A stretch of 64,000 nucleotides of DNA, from positions 10,786,501 through 10,850,500 of the forward strand of contig JAYKKT010000074.1 of assembly GCA_036023115.1 (NCBI GenBank), given 5' to 3'. The stretch is from Brasenia schreberi. Its lineage: Eukaryota; Streptophyta; Magnoliopsida; Nymphaeales; Cabombaceae. Below are positions 36,986-48,997 of the stretch, piece after piece (the stretch's first letter is position 1; each line of letters starts with the position of its first letter). The notes below the pieces were generated by a model, which worked only from the letters and a program-made list of their open reading frames with translations, had not been told where the DNA came from and did no database searches. Position numbers and translations under genes: made by a program.

Positions 36986-37209
36986 CGTGGTTCTTGAAGA
37001 GCTAACTAAAAATACACCAGTTGGTTCATCAATTAGTTGGGAAATATCATATTATATTATTTCCCTTTTTCTAGATGTGCTCATGTTATGCTTTTATTTT
37101 TATACTATTATTATTGGATCAATAAGCCAAAAAAGTAAAATATACAAGGTTGTCAAGATCATAAATCCTACCTGAGATCATGTGAGGTTATTGTGGGTCT
37201 AAGATGGTC

Positions 37210-37525
37210 ACCTTAGGGTGTGTATGATTTGTGGTACTCGTTTAGTTTTTGTGTTTGATTTGTGAGTGGTACTGATGCTTGGGTTTTCGTGTAAGGTAAG
37301 ATAGCAACATTAGAGAAGAAGTGTTTTGTTTTTCAACCTATGAGTTCAGAGCTTGTGGTTCGACTCTCCCTAATGTTGAAGTTTTTGACATAAATTAGGA
37401 TTATGGAATTGACAGTTTCATTGTGATGAATTTCGTATTTAATGCACAACAAAACTTAGAACTGCGACAATAAAAAATCAAGATTTAATTTCCTTAAAAA
37501 TCTTGTATTGTATGCATCCTTAGTG
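37210..37525. repeat. MITE-like repeat with TTAGGGTGTGT ends, copy 1
   Basis: Left end TTAGGGTGTGTATGATTTG, right end ending TGTATGCATCCTTA. It shares interior phrases (GAACTGCGA, ATAAAAAATCAAG) with the repeat at 44,115. The termini are only imperfectly inverted. Confidence 0.45.
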
Positions 37526-38301
37526 GCCTTACCTGTGAGCCACCTTTGAACCATGTTGATGCAAAAGATTGCTCTATACATAAGCACGAGCCGGATCGTT
37601 GAACTATACGATCTAACATGAAAAATGCTTCTTTGTTTTGGATGGACTTGTATTAAGTTGTTTTCTCAAGTATAGAAGCTTTTAGGCAGATCATATGCTA
37701 CAAAACCAATATCAATCCAACAAAGTTGGTGGATATAATGTAATAAAACAATCACATATTCCAACTCTCCAAGAAATGAAAAATAAAACTTTGTACAATC
37801 AAGAAAAATATATCTTATCACTAAAAATTAAATGTGAAGGTTCATTGTTTTCAACTTTAACGACAAGCTCGTTTCAGCTCGTCTAACCGTGTTCGTTTCA
37901 TGTTCGACTCAGCTCGATCTAACTCGTGTCTGGTTCATTCGGCTCGTTCACGAGGCCTACTTCGTGTTGACGACACGGATAATTGGATTAAAAACCCTTG
38001 TTATCCGGACCCGATCTTAAGGCGAATTTGAGTTTGCATTTAAATATATATCTCCATATAAGGTAGGTGTCCTAACCTGACCGAACCTTATGATCTTTTG
38101 CCAACAATTCTGGGCAATACAAGCAATCAAAATGGAAGAAAGTGATTAGAGACAGTTGCAGGATTTTGGTGAGAGTGAGAATTGGGAGGTGCTGTTAGTT
38201 CTTGCTTATTCGATGGGCGCCTTCATCTCTCTTACCACAGGTTTGAAGATGGGCTTCCTACAGTTTTCTCTTTAACCATCAAACCGCAGACCATGGATTA
38301 G
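37526..38301. other. Intergenic, no gene seen
   Basis: AT-rich. A CTCG-rich decayed repeat (GTTCGACTCAGCTCG type) lies at 37,860-38,000. Confidence 0.35.
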
Positions 38302-38354
38302 CCTTCAGTCTCTATCTCTTCAGTCTCTATTTCTTCAAACACACTCTCTCTGTC

Positions 38355-38436
<82 letters not shown>

Positions 38437-38489
38437 CCTTCAGTCTCTATCTCTTCAGTCTCTATTTCTTCAAACACACTCTCTCTGTC

Positions 38490-38536
<47 letters not shown>

Positions 38537-38631
38537 CATACATATATATATATATATATACATACATATATATATATATATACATACATATATATATATA
38601 TATACATACATATATATATATATATACATAC

Positions 38632-38665
<34 letters not shown>

Positions 38666-38670
38666 TTTCA
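38302..38670. repeat. Tandemly duplicated unit within an AT/TACA array
   Basis: A unit beginning CCTTCAGTCTCTATCTCTTC and running into TATATATACATA repeats starts at 38302 and again at 38437 (period 135 bp). A TATATACATACA array follows, closed by a TG run at 38,645-38,665. Confidence 0.85.
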
Positions 38671-39009
38671 CACACGCACATGACCGATAATTTGGATGGT
38701 AGCTTCTTAAATTACGATAAGTAAATTGTGACGTAGATCATGTTAGATTTCTATGGCATAATATTGTAACATATGATACTGTAATATAATATGGTATATG
38801 ACAATATCATGCTATATGGCTTGATAAAGACCCATAATATTATCGTGTAGCATCATTTTCACCTATTTGTTGGTGTATGACATAATGTATTGTAAGATAT
38901 ATGATGTGATATTTCATCACCTTGTATGACACGAACCCGGGGCGATATTTTGGATTCATACCATCACAACCTACGATGGATCACTATTTTTTCTAAACAA
39001 ATAGATATA

Positions 39010-39131
39010 TTTTTTTGGGGTGGTACAATGGGGAGGCTGAAACCATATGCATGCCCTCAGGTATTGAACTCATGTCCTACAGCTTGTGGGTCTACAACCC
39101 AGCCAGGTGAGCTATATTGCCCGTTGTGCGT
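39010..39131 (-). mobile_element. tRNA-like SINE, copy 4 (best preserved)
   Basis: Minus strand: GGGCAATATAGCTCACCTGG (acceptor and A-box), CCACAAGCTGTAGGACATGA, GTTCAATACCTGAGGGC (B-box), then a body ending CAGCCTCCCCATTGTACCA and an A-rich tail (T run at 39,010-39,016). Confidence 0.7.
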
Positions 39132-41475
39132 TTAGAGAGGATTTTGAAGGGAAAAGACAATCTTCAACGATTGGAATGAATGAAATGAGGTCTGTTAATG
39201 GCTTGTTCGTTTAGTACAGTGATCTTCTTTAGCTAGTTTGATCCTTCGTTTAGTATATCGTTCATGGCTCGTTTGTTTATCGTTGCTATTCAGAGAGAAT
39301 ATCTGCAGAGTCGCTATTCTCTTACTAAATGCGTCTGTAGAAGGAGTCTCATCATATGGGGATCTCTAAACCTTCAGATCCTTGAGAAATGTGTGCTACC
39401 TCTCTCCTATACGCAGTAAAAGTCATCTTCTGCAATTTTGAGGGATCAACTTAATATAAAAAAGCATGGTCTTTTCAGAGTTCCATCAATAAAAGCTCTC
39501 TCTCTCTCTCTCTCTCTGTGCGTGTTTGTTGAAATGTGCATTAAATCCTAGAAAATGTATCGCAAACAATTTTGGACATACTTTTTTTATAGCGGTATTT
39601 TATTCGTGAACAATTTGGGGTGAGCATCGGTAACTTCGGTTCAGTAACTGAACTGAATCGAGAAAACTGAATTCATTTGATCCTTGTAAAAACCCAATCT
39701 GAACCGAATTACTTATATAATCAAATTAATCGAACTGAAAAATTTTGGTTCGGTTAATATTGGTAATTCAGTTTTCATGGACCTGGATTTTGATACCATA
39801 AGTTTGCAGTTAAATTTTCACTTAACACATTTCTACATATAAAAATTACATATCAAGGGAAGTATACAAGCAGTTGAAAAGATCTCCAGGCCCCTAAATA
39901 CTGCAAATGATACATGAAGCAATATAATATTCACACTAATTATGTACGTAAGTATCGTAATCACCTTGGATAGGCTATGAGTAAGACAATACACGAGCTC
40001 CATTTGGTGAAAATTATTTATCAATGGAAGTACACAAACATTTGGAAAGAGAAAATACGAAAATATGTGTCATAATCTTTCCATCAACTTGCATTGACCA
40101 GCTCAGGCTTTGTGGTTTTGAGAGTACAACCTCACAATCGTGTACACATGATGCATGCAGTGAGCAACACCCCTACTTTCAATAAGGAACTTCTCTAAGC
40201 TTTTAGAATCATATAAACATAATAATACAAAGTAAATAGTTGCATTGACTTAATGATCGCATAAAAAGAATTAGCATTGATCTTTGAAATGCTATAAATC
40301 TAAAAAAACAATGCCGAGATAAGAAGCAAAATAAGTGTATGAACCAAGATTAAAAAATCCTGTAACTTTACACAATCAATAATGGTATATACTCTCCATA
40401 AATAAGAAATCAGGTACACCAGACCCCCAAAACAAGATCTACCTAAGTATCGGAATCACCTTGGATAGTCTATCAGTAAAAGACATTTCAAGAGTTCCAT
40501 CAAGTGGAAATTACATGTGAAGAAGAAGTATTCAAAGTATACAAACATTTGGAAAGAGAAAACAAGAAACTATGAGAACATCCATGTAATGTTTCTATCA
40601 ACTTCCATTAACCAATGCAACCTTTCTGATAAGATAAAAGGTCATGAGGTAGAACGAGTACCATAGGGATCTAGTAACGATCAAGCAAGAAATCATCTTC
40701 ATTATATTCAATCTTCATTTAACAAACATCATCCAATAATAAAAGATTAAAATGAAGGCCTTAATAGCACTAGTAATCACTTTACTGATAAGATAAAAGC
40801 CTATAATAAAAAGCAAAATGAATTAAAAACAGAACATCTAATGTTGTAGAAAAAGAATACATATAAAAATAGTTGAAAACATCAACTAACACTAAAAGAA
40901 CATCTACTGATCAAGCACTACATCTAATTGTTATAGGAACAGAACATCTAATGTTACGAATAGGCTCTTCATTATCTTCAGTCTTTATCTAACTCCACGA
41001 CACCTGCCAAACAAAAGTATATGTTGTAATGATTAAAAGATGAATCAGATAAATAATTGAGAAGTTAGAATATAAATACCTAATAAATCTGTATTGCCAC
41101 TCGTCATTCCCATATTGCTACTAGATCCAACGATATGCAAATATGAATTGTTACAAGAAATAGTTTAGTGATACGAAGCACATAAATGTTAAAGGTAAAT
41201 ACAATTAAAAATACTAGTAAGTAAGACTTACCTTTCTCAAAATTTTCAATATCTTTTATTTTTTTCATATTAAAAGTAATACTTTTTTGCAACCAAATCT
41301 TATGCACAAATCAAGTATTTAGTTACTTTAAAAATTAAAGAGCTCCTAAATGCTTCTAGAGCCCTCCTTTCAGGGCTAAAAGTAGTATGAGGAACTACTA
41401 TACATATAGGAACCACCTAGATATCCCTAGCCATACGTGGAAGAATTAAAAATCAATCTAAATTAATCCTCCACT

Positions 41476-41755
41476 AGGTATTTAAAACTTTCCTTGGGGG
41501 ATGCAATGTGTGCCAATTTTAATTTTTATGTCCTTTGAAGTAACCAAATGACCAAACTTACATATATATGGTCTTTCCCCATGTAATTGTTCATTCAACA
41601 TCTTCATTTCTATTACGGAAAACATCTTTTATACATGTTGATGACTATCTTCCCAGCACTCAAAACCATAAAAAAAATAACGAGTCTAATTGTTGTCTTA
41701 TAATATTTACCTTTCAACTTTAATGATATCTTCTCATCACATAGATAATACTTGT
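41476..41755 (-). mobile_element. Rearranged RTE LINE fragment inside the hAT-like element
   Basis: 41,476-41,560 matches LINE positions about 33,613-33,695 and 41,561-41,755 matches about 33,335-33,520, both in the same orientation, so the two LINE blocks are in swapped order. A single simple insertion would not give this. Confidence 0.65.
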
Positions 41756-41837
41756 TGTAACTATTTGTTTTAGCCACTGGCACTCAAATATGGTTTTGAC
41801 CTAAAACTATTAAACATTGTCATAGTCATACATAAAA

Positions 41838-42050
41838 GCAAAAGGATGTTAAGAATTACAATAACAAATAAGATATGCTAAAGAAGGATGATATAAAGTT
41901 ACAAAGACAATATATGCTATAAATACGCCCAGCTAACTTCAATAGATGTTAAGAAAATAAAGACTTACAATAACAAATAAGATATGCTAAAGAATGATAA
42001 AAAGTTACAAAGACAATAAGGTACAAATACGACTAGCTAACTTCTACTCT
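41838..42050. repeat. Tandem duplication, about 108 bp
   Basis: AACAAATAAGATATGCTAAA with its surroundings occurs at about 41,860 and again at about 41,970; each copy ends with a CTAGCTAACTTC or CCAGCTAACTTC phrase. Confidence 0.8.
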
Positions 42051-42783
42051 TGCTAACTACATAGTATGATGCTATAGCATCAACTTTTCTTGTCTTTCTA
42101 ATTAAACTATAAATTTGATAACCATTTCCTTGTCATAGAAATTGAACTCATCAATTGAGAGATGGGAGTCTGAATTCATTACATTCACATTTTTACCCTA
42201 ATGAATGGGTTTACCAACAAGTATTTGAGCATATACTAAAGAAAAATCAAATGAATAATATGCATAAAAAGGAGCCCAAATGAGAGAAACAACAAAAAAA
42301 TCTCCAAATTGAAGAAAATTAAAATCAAGAAAGAGGGATGAAGAGAGAGAACGTATATACCTTGATTCTCTGTTGATTGCTTCGAGTTGGAGTAAATAGG
42401 CAGAAATCTCCAATTGTTGTCTTGATGCGAACAATATTGCAGAAATCCCCAATTACTCTGAGAGAGAGAAATAAAGATTTAAAAGACAGAAGAGACTCTT
42501 CACGCAATACACAGAGTGATGCAGTAGACGAAAGATACATGCAATCAGATGTTCTTACTTGGCCAAGAGAGAGATGCAATAGACGAAAGAGATTGCACCA
42601 TACAGAGAGATGGAGTAGACAAAAGAGTAATGGAGACTCTGGACGCTGCTAGGACATTGATTCGAAGGAGAGAGGTGAACTGCTAGGGCATCGATTCGAA
42701 GGGAAGGGGTGAACGGTAGAACCGAACCTAATGAGACATTTCGGTTCGGTAATTCGGTTAAATCTGATTTATGCTCACCCCTA

Positions 42784-44114
42784 TGAACAACTGATTCCAT
42801 AATTCTCTAAGTTTTTTCAGCGTGTTATTGATAATATATTAAAGTACATTAAAAGGTAATGAACCGTGGTTTGGAACTGAACCCAATTGAAACAAGTTAT
42901 GTGGTTTGGCTCAATTTCAAACCGTGCCTTTGTTATGTTTTGCTCTTTTATTCTTGGATTCTTTGTTTGTTTCTGCTAAGTATCTTGTTGAGCCATTGAA
43001 CTTGCTGCCATTATCCACCATCCTCTGTTATAAGTCATCCTAAATCTCCACCGATGTGCCACCCTCCACTGCCATATCCCAGCCATTGCACCTTCTCTCC
43101 TCCGCCGGATCTTGGTGGGGCCATATCCAATGCCTCCCATCTGTCGCGTATACTCGTCACTCCGCATTTGTATGAACAAGATCAATCTATCATGATCTTG
43201 CCATTCAAATGTCTTAGTTTCGCTTTCAGCTTCATGTTCATGCACCACCCATTTTCGTCAAAAAAGACAACATAAAAGCCCCAGCAACACCACCATCTTC
43301 AATTTTCATGTATCCATCCCAAACCCGAAGCTGGTAAAGAATACCCAAATCCAAACGACCCATACCCATATCCTCTTACTCAAACTCGAATTCGATCCTC
43401 ACTTATCCAAAGCCAACCAAGATCTGATTCCGTAATCCAAGTAGATATCCTACCCCAAAACCCAACCAGACTGTAAGCTACCCGTTATGTCCTTATTCCT
43501 GCCCATATCCAAGTCTAGACCTGACCCGTACCTAAACCCATAGCTGAACCAAATCTAAATCGGGGCGGCGGATGGATGCTTCATGGTAACGGTCATCTTC
43601 GGGCCTTCGGCATTGAGCATTCAATCGTGCAAGCATACGATTAAAGGAAAGTGATCAGACTTGAGGACAACTCTTAGCACACGAAGGTTGATCTTATCTT
43701 CTAAGACAAAAAAGTCGTGAGCGAAGCTTGGCAAACTCACATTCGTTCTCAAATTATAAAATAAAAAATTGTAAGTTCTCTTTCTTTGGGTTAAATTTAA
43801 TTTTCTTCATTTAAGATCGAATTTATGCACACAAATAGGGTTTAGGAAGTCTGTGTTTGTAGGGGTTTCAACCATCCTTTTAACTACAATGCCTCATTGA
43901 TGAAGTATTAGGGGAATGATCAGCTCCAATATTTGAAATGAAGTTAATAGAGATTCTCAAGGAATATATCAAGTACAAAGATTTCAATGAGAGGGAAATG
44001 TTAAAAACTTTGAGATATTATTCATTCATGGTCAAGTAGATCCAGTCACCTACAAGTAAGATCTGATTCGAGTAAAGTAACGTTTGGTTGGTTCAAGTGC
44101 TGGTACTTGTTCCC
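42784..44114. other. Intergenic, no gene supported
   Basis: A C-rich patch at 43,000-43,260 gives ORFs on both strands without recognisable domains. The stretch 43,310-43,560 repeats CCCATATCCAA-like phrases and looks like decayed repeat DNA. Confidence 0.35.
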
Positions 44115-44463
44115 TAGGTGTGTTTGATTCATAGTGCCAAGTCCTTGGTACCAGAGCTCCAAGCCTAGATCTACATCTATTTTTAGTCATAGTTTCGAGG
44201 AACCATGGTTTTGTGTTTGATTTGTATATTGATGTTTTGATTTTTGCGCAATGTGACGAGTTAGCAAAACGGGAGAGAAGAGTCCTTGGGTCTAGTTTCT
44301 AGGACCCACCTCTCACCTGGTGCCAAAGTTTTTTACACAAATTAAGCATACACAACCATAGTTCCACACTAACAATGGGTTTTGTGTTTGATTCACAATG
44401 AACTGCGAGCATAAAAAATCAAGGTCTGTTTTTCCTTGGACCTTGTACCAAACACATCCTTAA
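44115..44463. repeat. MITE-like repeat with TTAGGGTGTGT ends, copy 2
   Basis: Left end CTAGGTGTGTTTGATTC, right end CCAAACACATCCTTA. It shares interior phrases with the copy at 37,210. Confidence 0.45.
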
Positions 44464-46337
44464 GCAAGCTCCCCATTGAATGGACCGCACCCTGTTAATG
44501 GGCCTGCACGTTTCGGATTAGTGGTGGTCCTTTGGGCTTCTCGATACCATTGGTGTACTTTATGGGGGGAAATTTCAAGTACATTGAGAAATAATTAGGG
44601 TTCAAAGAACTGGTCGAGCTTAAGACAGTTTGAAATAAAAAAGAAAGGGAATTATGTCATGGTATTTAAGGAAAACATAGGTCATTTTTCTTTTAATTTT
44701 TTGAAAATCAAACACCTTTGGCATTTAACATTACAAACAACAAATGCGCATCTAAAATCTATGCTAGATAAATCCAACAAAGTTTTCATTGGTTGTCAAA
44801 AACCTAATGCAACCCTTCTCTTTTATCCGGGCTTTGGATCGGCCATGAAAGGTGACCTCTTACACTGGTTGTTGGGATTTTTTTTCATTTAAAATATTAA
44901 AGAAAAGCCTTGGTTGAGCTTGACTCTTAAAAGTACGGCGAAGCATTTAGAAGTTACATAATTGGAAGTTTCATCTCGTTCCACCACATATCCAAGCTGA
45001 GTCGTAGCTTGTCATTAAGAATATACGAAAATCATCCTGAGATGCGAATATTAATTGAACTAGTCAAGTTGATCACCGGTACCATATCCAAATATTAATT
45101 GGATTCACGTCCATGGATTCCGATTTTCCAGATATATCCAGTGTATGGACTTTCATATCCGCATCCCATTTCAATTTAGTTGCCTCACGCGCTATTAGGC
45201 CTGTCTGGTTCTGTGTAAACCAGTACCACCGGCTCCAAACTGGTGGTGGTTCGAATGGAATGGCATTATGAAATCCGTCTCTAGCACCTTGGTTGGTGTA
45301 AGCCCAGAGTTTGAAATTGCTCTCTACACTCTGTGTTTCTTTGTTGGTGGAGAAGATAACCACATTCTGTTGGGACCATATCCTGTTAATATAAAATGTT
45401 ATAGACTTGGACATGATAAAATCGGCTCTGTGTTCCCCATTGCAAAAAAGTAATGGCAGATCTGCAGGGAGTTAATAGTTCACACATGGAGATGACATTA
45501 CTGTGAAGACCAAGATTCTCATATCTGTGTAATTTATCTATCTGCTCGATGCTCGCCATTATTATGAAAGCAACATATATACTCATCGTGTTTTAATTTA
45601 TGATTGGCTTATTGCATGATATCATTGTAATAGCCAAGCTATTCACGACAATTTGGAATAACATGCAGTGGTTTTCTTCCTTGTTGTTCTGCATGTTCTA
45701 TTGGTTTGTTTCCTGTCTATGCAAGATTTAAACTTGCTCTCTGTTTGCTCAGCTAGTAGTTTAGTGGCACTTAAGCCGATGCTCAAATGCTGCAAGCGTG
45801 TGTCTGTGTGTGTGCACGCACATGTATGTGATTTCCATGGAAATATTCGTCTCTGCAACTTGAAAACATGCATGTTAATGGGGTTCTCATGTTGCTGAAT
45901 ATATATTTGCTGTAAGTGGGCATCGTTTGTCATTTGGAGTCAATTTGCGTTGAGAAGGTTTTCTATTGAGCAGGTCTCCTGACTGCAGTAAGAATGTGCA
46001 ACAAATTGGACAGTGAACATTTGGAAAAGAACGCAAGGGATGGAGCAGTGGCTGAACCTCAATGGAACCGAACCGGAACGGGGACCAATGGTTCTGTTCT
46101 TGTTCCATCTATTGGAGAACTGAACTGTAATCAGCAGTCTGAAACTGCTGGTTCCAACATTCCATTTTTAAAATCTCATCTTACAAACAGAACCGAAAGA
46201 TCCAATGCGGAGAGTCGATAAGAATGTGAATCAGTCACATGTGAGTGTCCAGATCTTTCTAGTACCAGGCCTGGATTGTGGATTCTCGTCGGTCTAAAAC
46301 ATCATAGTATACCTGAAAAACCAATCGATCTGTTTGC
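44464..46337. other. Intergenic with GGTTCC-type MITE fragments
   Basis: Fragments of the ATTAGACATG-type family occur at about 45,190-45,260 and 46,050-46,210. No gene supported. Confidence 0.35.
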
Positions 46338-46448
46338 ATCGAGAGCGTTGGCTCAACGGCAGGGTGCATTGTTGCTGGTGGGAGTTCGACTCTCAGAGGG
46401 TGCATGTGTGGGTGTGTTAGGCTTTGGCCTTCTCTTATAATAAAAAAA
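46338..46448 (+). mobile_element. tRNA-like SINE, copy 5
   Basis: Plus strand: TTGGCTCAACGGCAGGG (A-box region), GGGAGTTCGACTCTC (B-box region), GTGTTAGGCTTTGGCCTTC and an A-rich tail at 46,440. Confidence 0.65.
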
Positions 46449-46766
46449 CAAAGCATTCCATCTATTTTAAGGTCGATACGAAATGTATGGATCTTAATTT
46501 GAATCCGAGTCCCTCAGGGGATCTTTTTTCTGAGAAAGATTGGTAAGTGATTTCACAGGCTATATTCAGCTCTATATATTAATCGGATATTATGGGTTTG
46601 ACCCGAATAAACAACGGATCCATATTTTTCTTACCAAACCTTCTTAATTGTGTTTGGTGTGTATCGGACTCGGGTATACCCGACCCATCGCCACGCCTAC
46701 CTAGTTCCGCCGTGCCGCCGGCGTGGAAGAGGAAAGGGGAAAACTCCGAGAGCGTTCGCGCGAGAC

Positions 46767-47062
46767 ATGGAGAGAAGGTTTACTCTGTTGCACACCGTCT
46801 TGGTTTCCGGCGTATTTTCTGCTGTTTCCTTCTGGTAAGCACCGGTATCGTGATCTATATTTTTGCTTTCCCGAATTTCTCGAGTCGTTCTTATTTTTTT
46901 ATTTTCGATTTTCTCGATCTGGTATCGTAATTGGGGAACTACTTTTGTGGGCTTTGCAGGTACGGGTTCATGTTCGGGAGGGAATCCGCTAGGAAAGAGC
47001 TCGGCGACCTCATCGAACGCCTCCGTAGCGGTAATTCCTCTGAAGACGTCCCGGATTATTGA
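46767..47062 (+). CDS. Small single-pass membrane protein, 56 residues
   Basis: Two exons, 46767-46834 and 46960-47062, separated by a 125-bp GT-AG intron that splits the Trp-23 codon. The product begins MERRFTLLHTVLVSGVFSAV, continues SFWYGFMFGRESARKELGDL and ends VPDY. Residues 6-29 are a hydrophobic span with Gly/Ser, likely one membrane helix. A charged amphipathic stretch follows (30-44, RESARKELGDLIERL). It resembles small uncharacterised plant membrane proteins, but I cannot name a characterised homolog, so no function is given. Support comes from the clean splice that keeps the frame, the GC rise around the exons (46,680-47,050) and a plausible leader. The start is the first ATG with a charged N-terminus before the helix. 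An alternative is a longer overlapping frame through the intron, judged less likely. Confidence 0.65.
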
Positions 47063-48007
47063 GTTTTCTTCTTTTATTTTCTTGTAGTCCTCCTCTCCTC
47101 ATTTCGCAGTTGCCATTTCACACACACACAGTCTGATGTTCAGAATGGAGGAAATATAGTTCGTTTTTGTATTAGGCTTGTTTTTTCCGCTTCTCGAATA
47201 ACCAAAAGTTCTGGAAAGCGTTTGGTAGACGTGAAAAGTTAAAAGGAAAATTTGGATCTCTCTCTCTCTCTCTTTCTGTGATGAAAGACCCCTCCTCTCC
47301 ATTAGAGACATTTATGATTGGCTAGTTGGATGATATTGAAGGTACTAAGAAGAGATAGTGCTAAATGCATGTCTTTTGATCAAATGGTTGTTGTAATAAA
47401 ACAAAAGCAGAGTACAAAAGTAGAACACATTTAACTCAAATCTTCATGTTGGTTCATGTCAATCTAATTTTGATGCCATCAAAAGACACTATGCATTTAA
47501 CACTACCTCCCTCTAAGTACATCTAAATAAGTGAGTTATGGAAATGTCTCTTACCTGTTTGATGAAATGCTCGAAAGATTCCCTCTCCAGTTGTAAACAT
47601 GATAGGAAATGATAGTTGGATCGCAATGACAATCATTTGAATCAGCGAATAATTCTCCGAAGTAAAGCGAAATTACTGAATTCCGGAGATGCAATTCTCA
47701 CTCCTAAACATGGTAGGAGACGGTGATGGGATCTTGATGACTAACATTTAAGCCAGTTGCAGAATCAGTAAACGTAACATCAATCTTTTGGTTACAATAG
47801 CTGCTTTCTGCTAGGAATGCTCGACGAAAGATCACCCTAGGCGTTACCGACAGCTAGCTGTTTATTTAAAACCTTATGTTTATCTTTTTCCAATTGTTTG
47901 GTCTAAAGTAGTGAAAATCCCATCAAGCTCAACTTTATATTGATTCTATTACACCAGTTGGCACATGAGTTCCGTCTCAAGGCATTTCTTTTATAGGATG
48001 CCGCTGG
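47063..48007. other. Intergenic between the 56-residue gene and TTL
   Basis: Contains a CT run (47,258-47,275) and a weakly repeated pair of segments (AGGAAATGATAG at 47,605 and CATGGTAGGAGACGG at 47,708). No gene seen. Confidence 0.35.
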
Positions 48008-48306
48008 TTAGACATGGCTTGTTCGGTGTTGGAACCGGAGACCCTTCAGTTTGGTTACTGTTCATCATTTTAGAAAACCATCCAGAACCAAAACCAACAG
48101 TTTCAAACTGTCATTAAATAGTTAATATATATATATATATATACATCTAGTAACACAGGTTCAATAGTAGCTCAACTCCTTATCATTGAGGTTGGTGGGG
48201 GAGTTCAACTCCCAAAAAGGGCACTCACCCGCTTTTCTTAAAAATGGAAACTTTTAACGGTTTTGGGGTGGTTTCGAATCTGTAACCAGACAGCCGGGGA
48301 TGTCTA
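48008..48306. mobile_element. ATTAGACATG-type MITE with nested insertions
   Basis: Left end TTAGACATGGC (48008), right end GATGTCTA (to 48306). The interior has the family's GGTTTGG/GGAACCGG phrases but is interrupted by a TA run (48,125-48,143) and a SINE-like segment. Confidence 0.6.
48158..48245 (+). mobile_element. tRNA-like SINE, copy 6 (diverged, nested in a MITE)
   Basis: TAGCTCAACTCCTTATCAT (A-box region) and GGGGGAGTTCAACTCCC (B-box region), ending in an A-rich stretch. The usual GGCTTTGGCC body is largely lost, so assignment is tentative. Confidence 0.45.
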
Positions 48307-48971
48307 CCGCTGGTTATATATTAGGTGATGGCTGATTCATTGTTTTTATGATTAATTTTGAAGTTGCGTTCTGATTCCATTGATTCGTTTCTATTGCAGA
48401 GTTCCTTGTGTCAACCATATTGAGCTTTTCGTGTGTAGGTTTATCACCCAAAAGATCCAACTATTATATGGAGACTGGCCCCAAGATTCGACAAATATAT
48501 GAAATTGAGTTTGTGTTACTATTTCACACCGAACCCAGATCCGACCCAGGCACCAAATTAAATCAACACATTACAGCACAAAATATTTAAATTGTATCCT
48601 TCTTGGGTTGTAACCTAATTGGAGTTTGGATTTCTATTTTAAGATTTAGGTGTGGTTTTGTGTTGTAAACCTAATAGGACCCAAATTTAGGTCTTGTACC
48701 TGCTTTATTACATGATTTCTTAATATATGTCGTTTTCGTGTCCTGTTTCTGTTTCGTTTTCATTTCCGTTCCCGTTCCCGTTCCCGTTCCCATGCAACAT
48801 GGGCCCCAATGCATTATACTAACGTATGGGTCCGAATAGCAAAATGGGTCTATTCTTAGTTACCAAACCTTGATCTTGATGGGTTTGTGCGGGTACGAAT
48901 TAAGGATAAACCCGACCCAGATGAACCATTTTCCTTTGTGGGCTCTCTGCGCAGAGCAGACCGTATGGTCA

Positions 48972-48995
48972 CTAGAGAGAGAGAGAGAGAGAGAT
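48972..48995 (+). repeat. (GA)n leader directly before the TTL start codon
   Basis: A GA run ends three bases before the ATG at 48998 and would lie in the 5' untranslated region. GAGA tracts can bind BPC-type factors in plants; a role here is inference. Confidence 0.7.
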
Positions 48996-48997
48996 AG

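Larger units (their letters stand above)
39615..42783. mobile_element. hAT-like non-autonomous element, 3,169 bp
   Basis: Left end TTGGGGTGAGCAT (39615-39627), right end ATGCTCACCCCTA (42771-42783); these are 13-bp inverted repeats with one mismatch. Flanks TGAACAAT (39607-39614) and TGAACAAC (42784-42791) match in 7 of 8 bases, the 8-bp duplication size of hAT elements. The interior has no recognisable hAT transposase: only short frames, internal tandem duplications and a piece of RTE LINE. The part near the right end (42,300-42,650) is CT/GA-rich and leader-like when read on the minus strand. It looks like an element that lost its transposase and captured or suffered other insertions. Confidence 0.7.

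Noticed and set aside
38298..38681. 127-residue ORF rich in IYIYIYMYI repeats
   Set aside because: It is read out of the AT/TACA microsatellite array; the same holds for the ORFs at 56,217-56,773.
39010..39131. Possible tRNA gene
   Set aside because: The tRNA-like head with A and B boxes recurs in many copies with a shared body and A-rich tail, so it is a SINE and not a functional tRNA.
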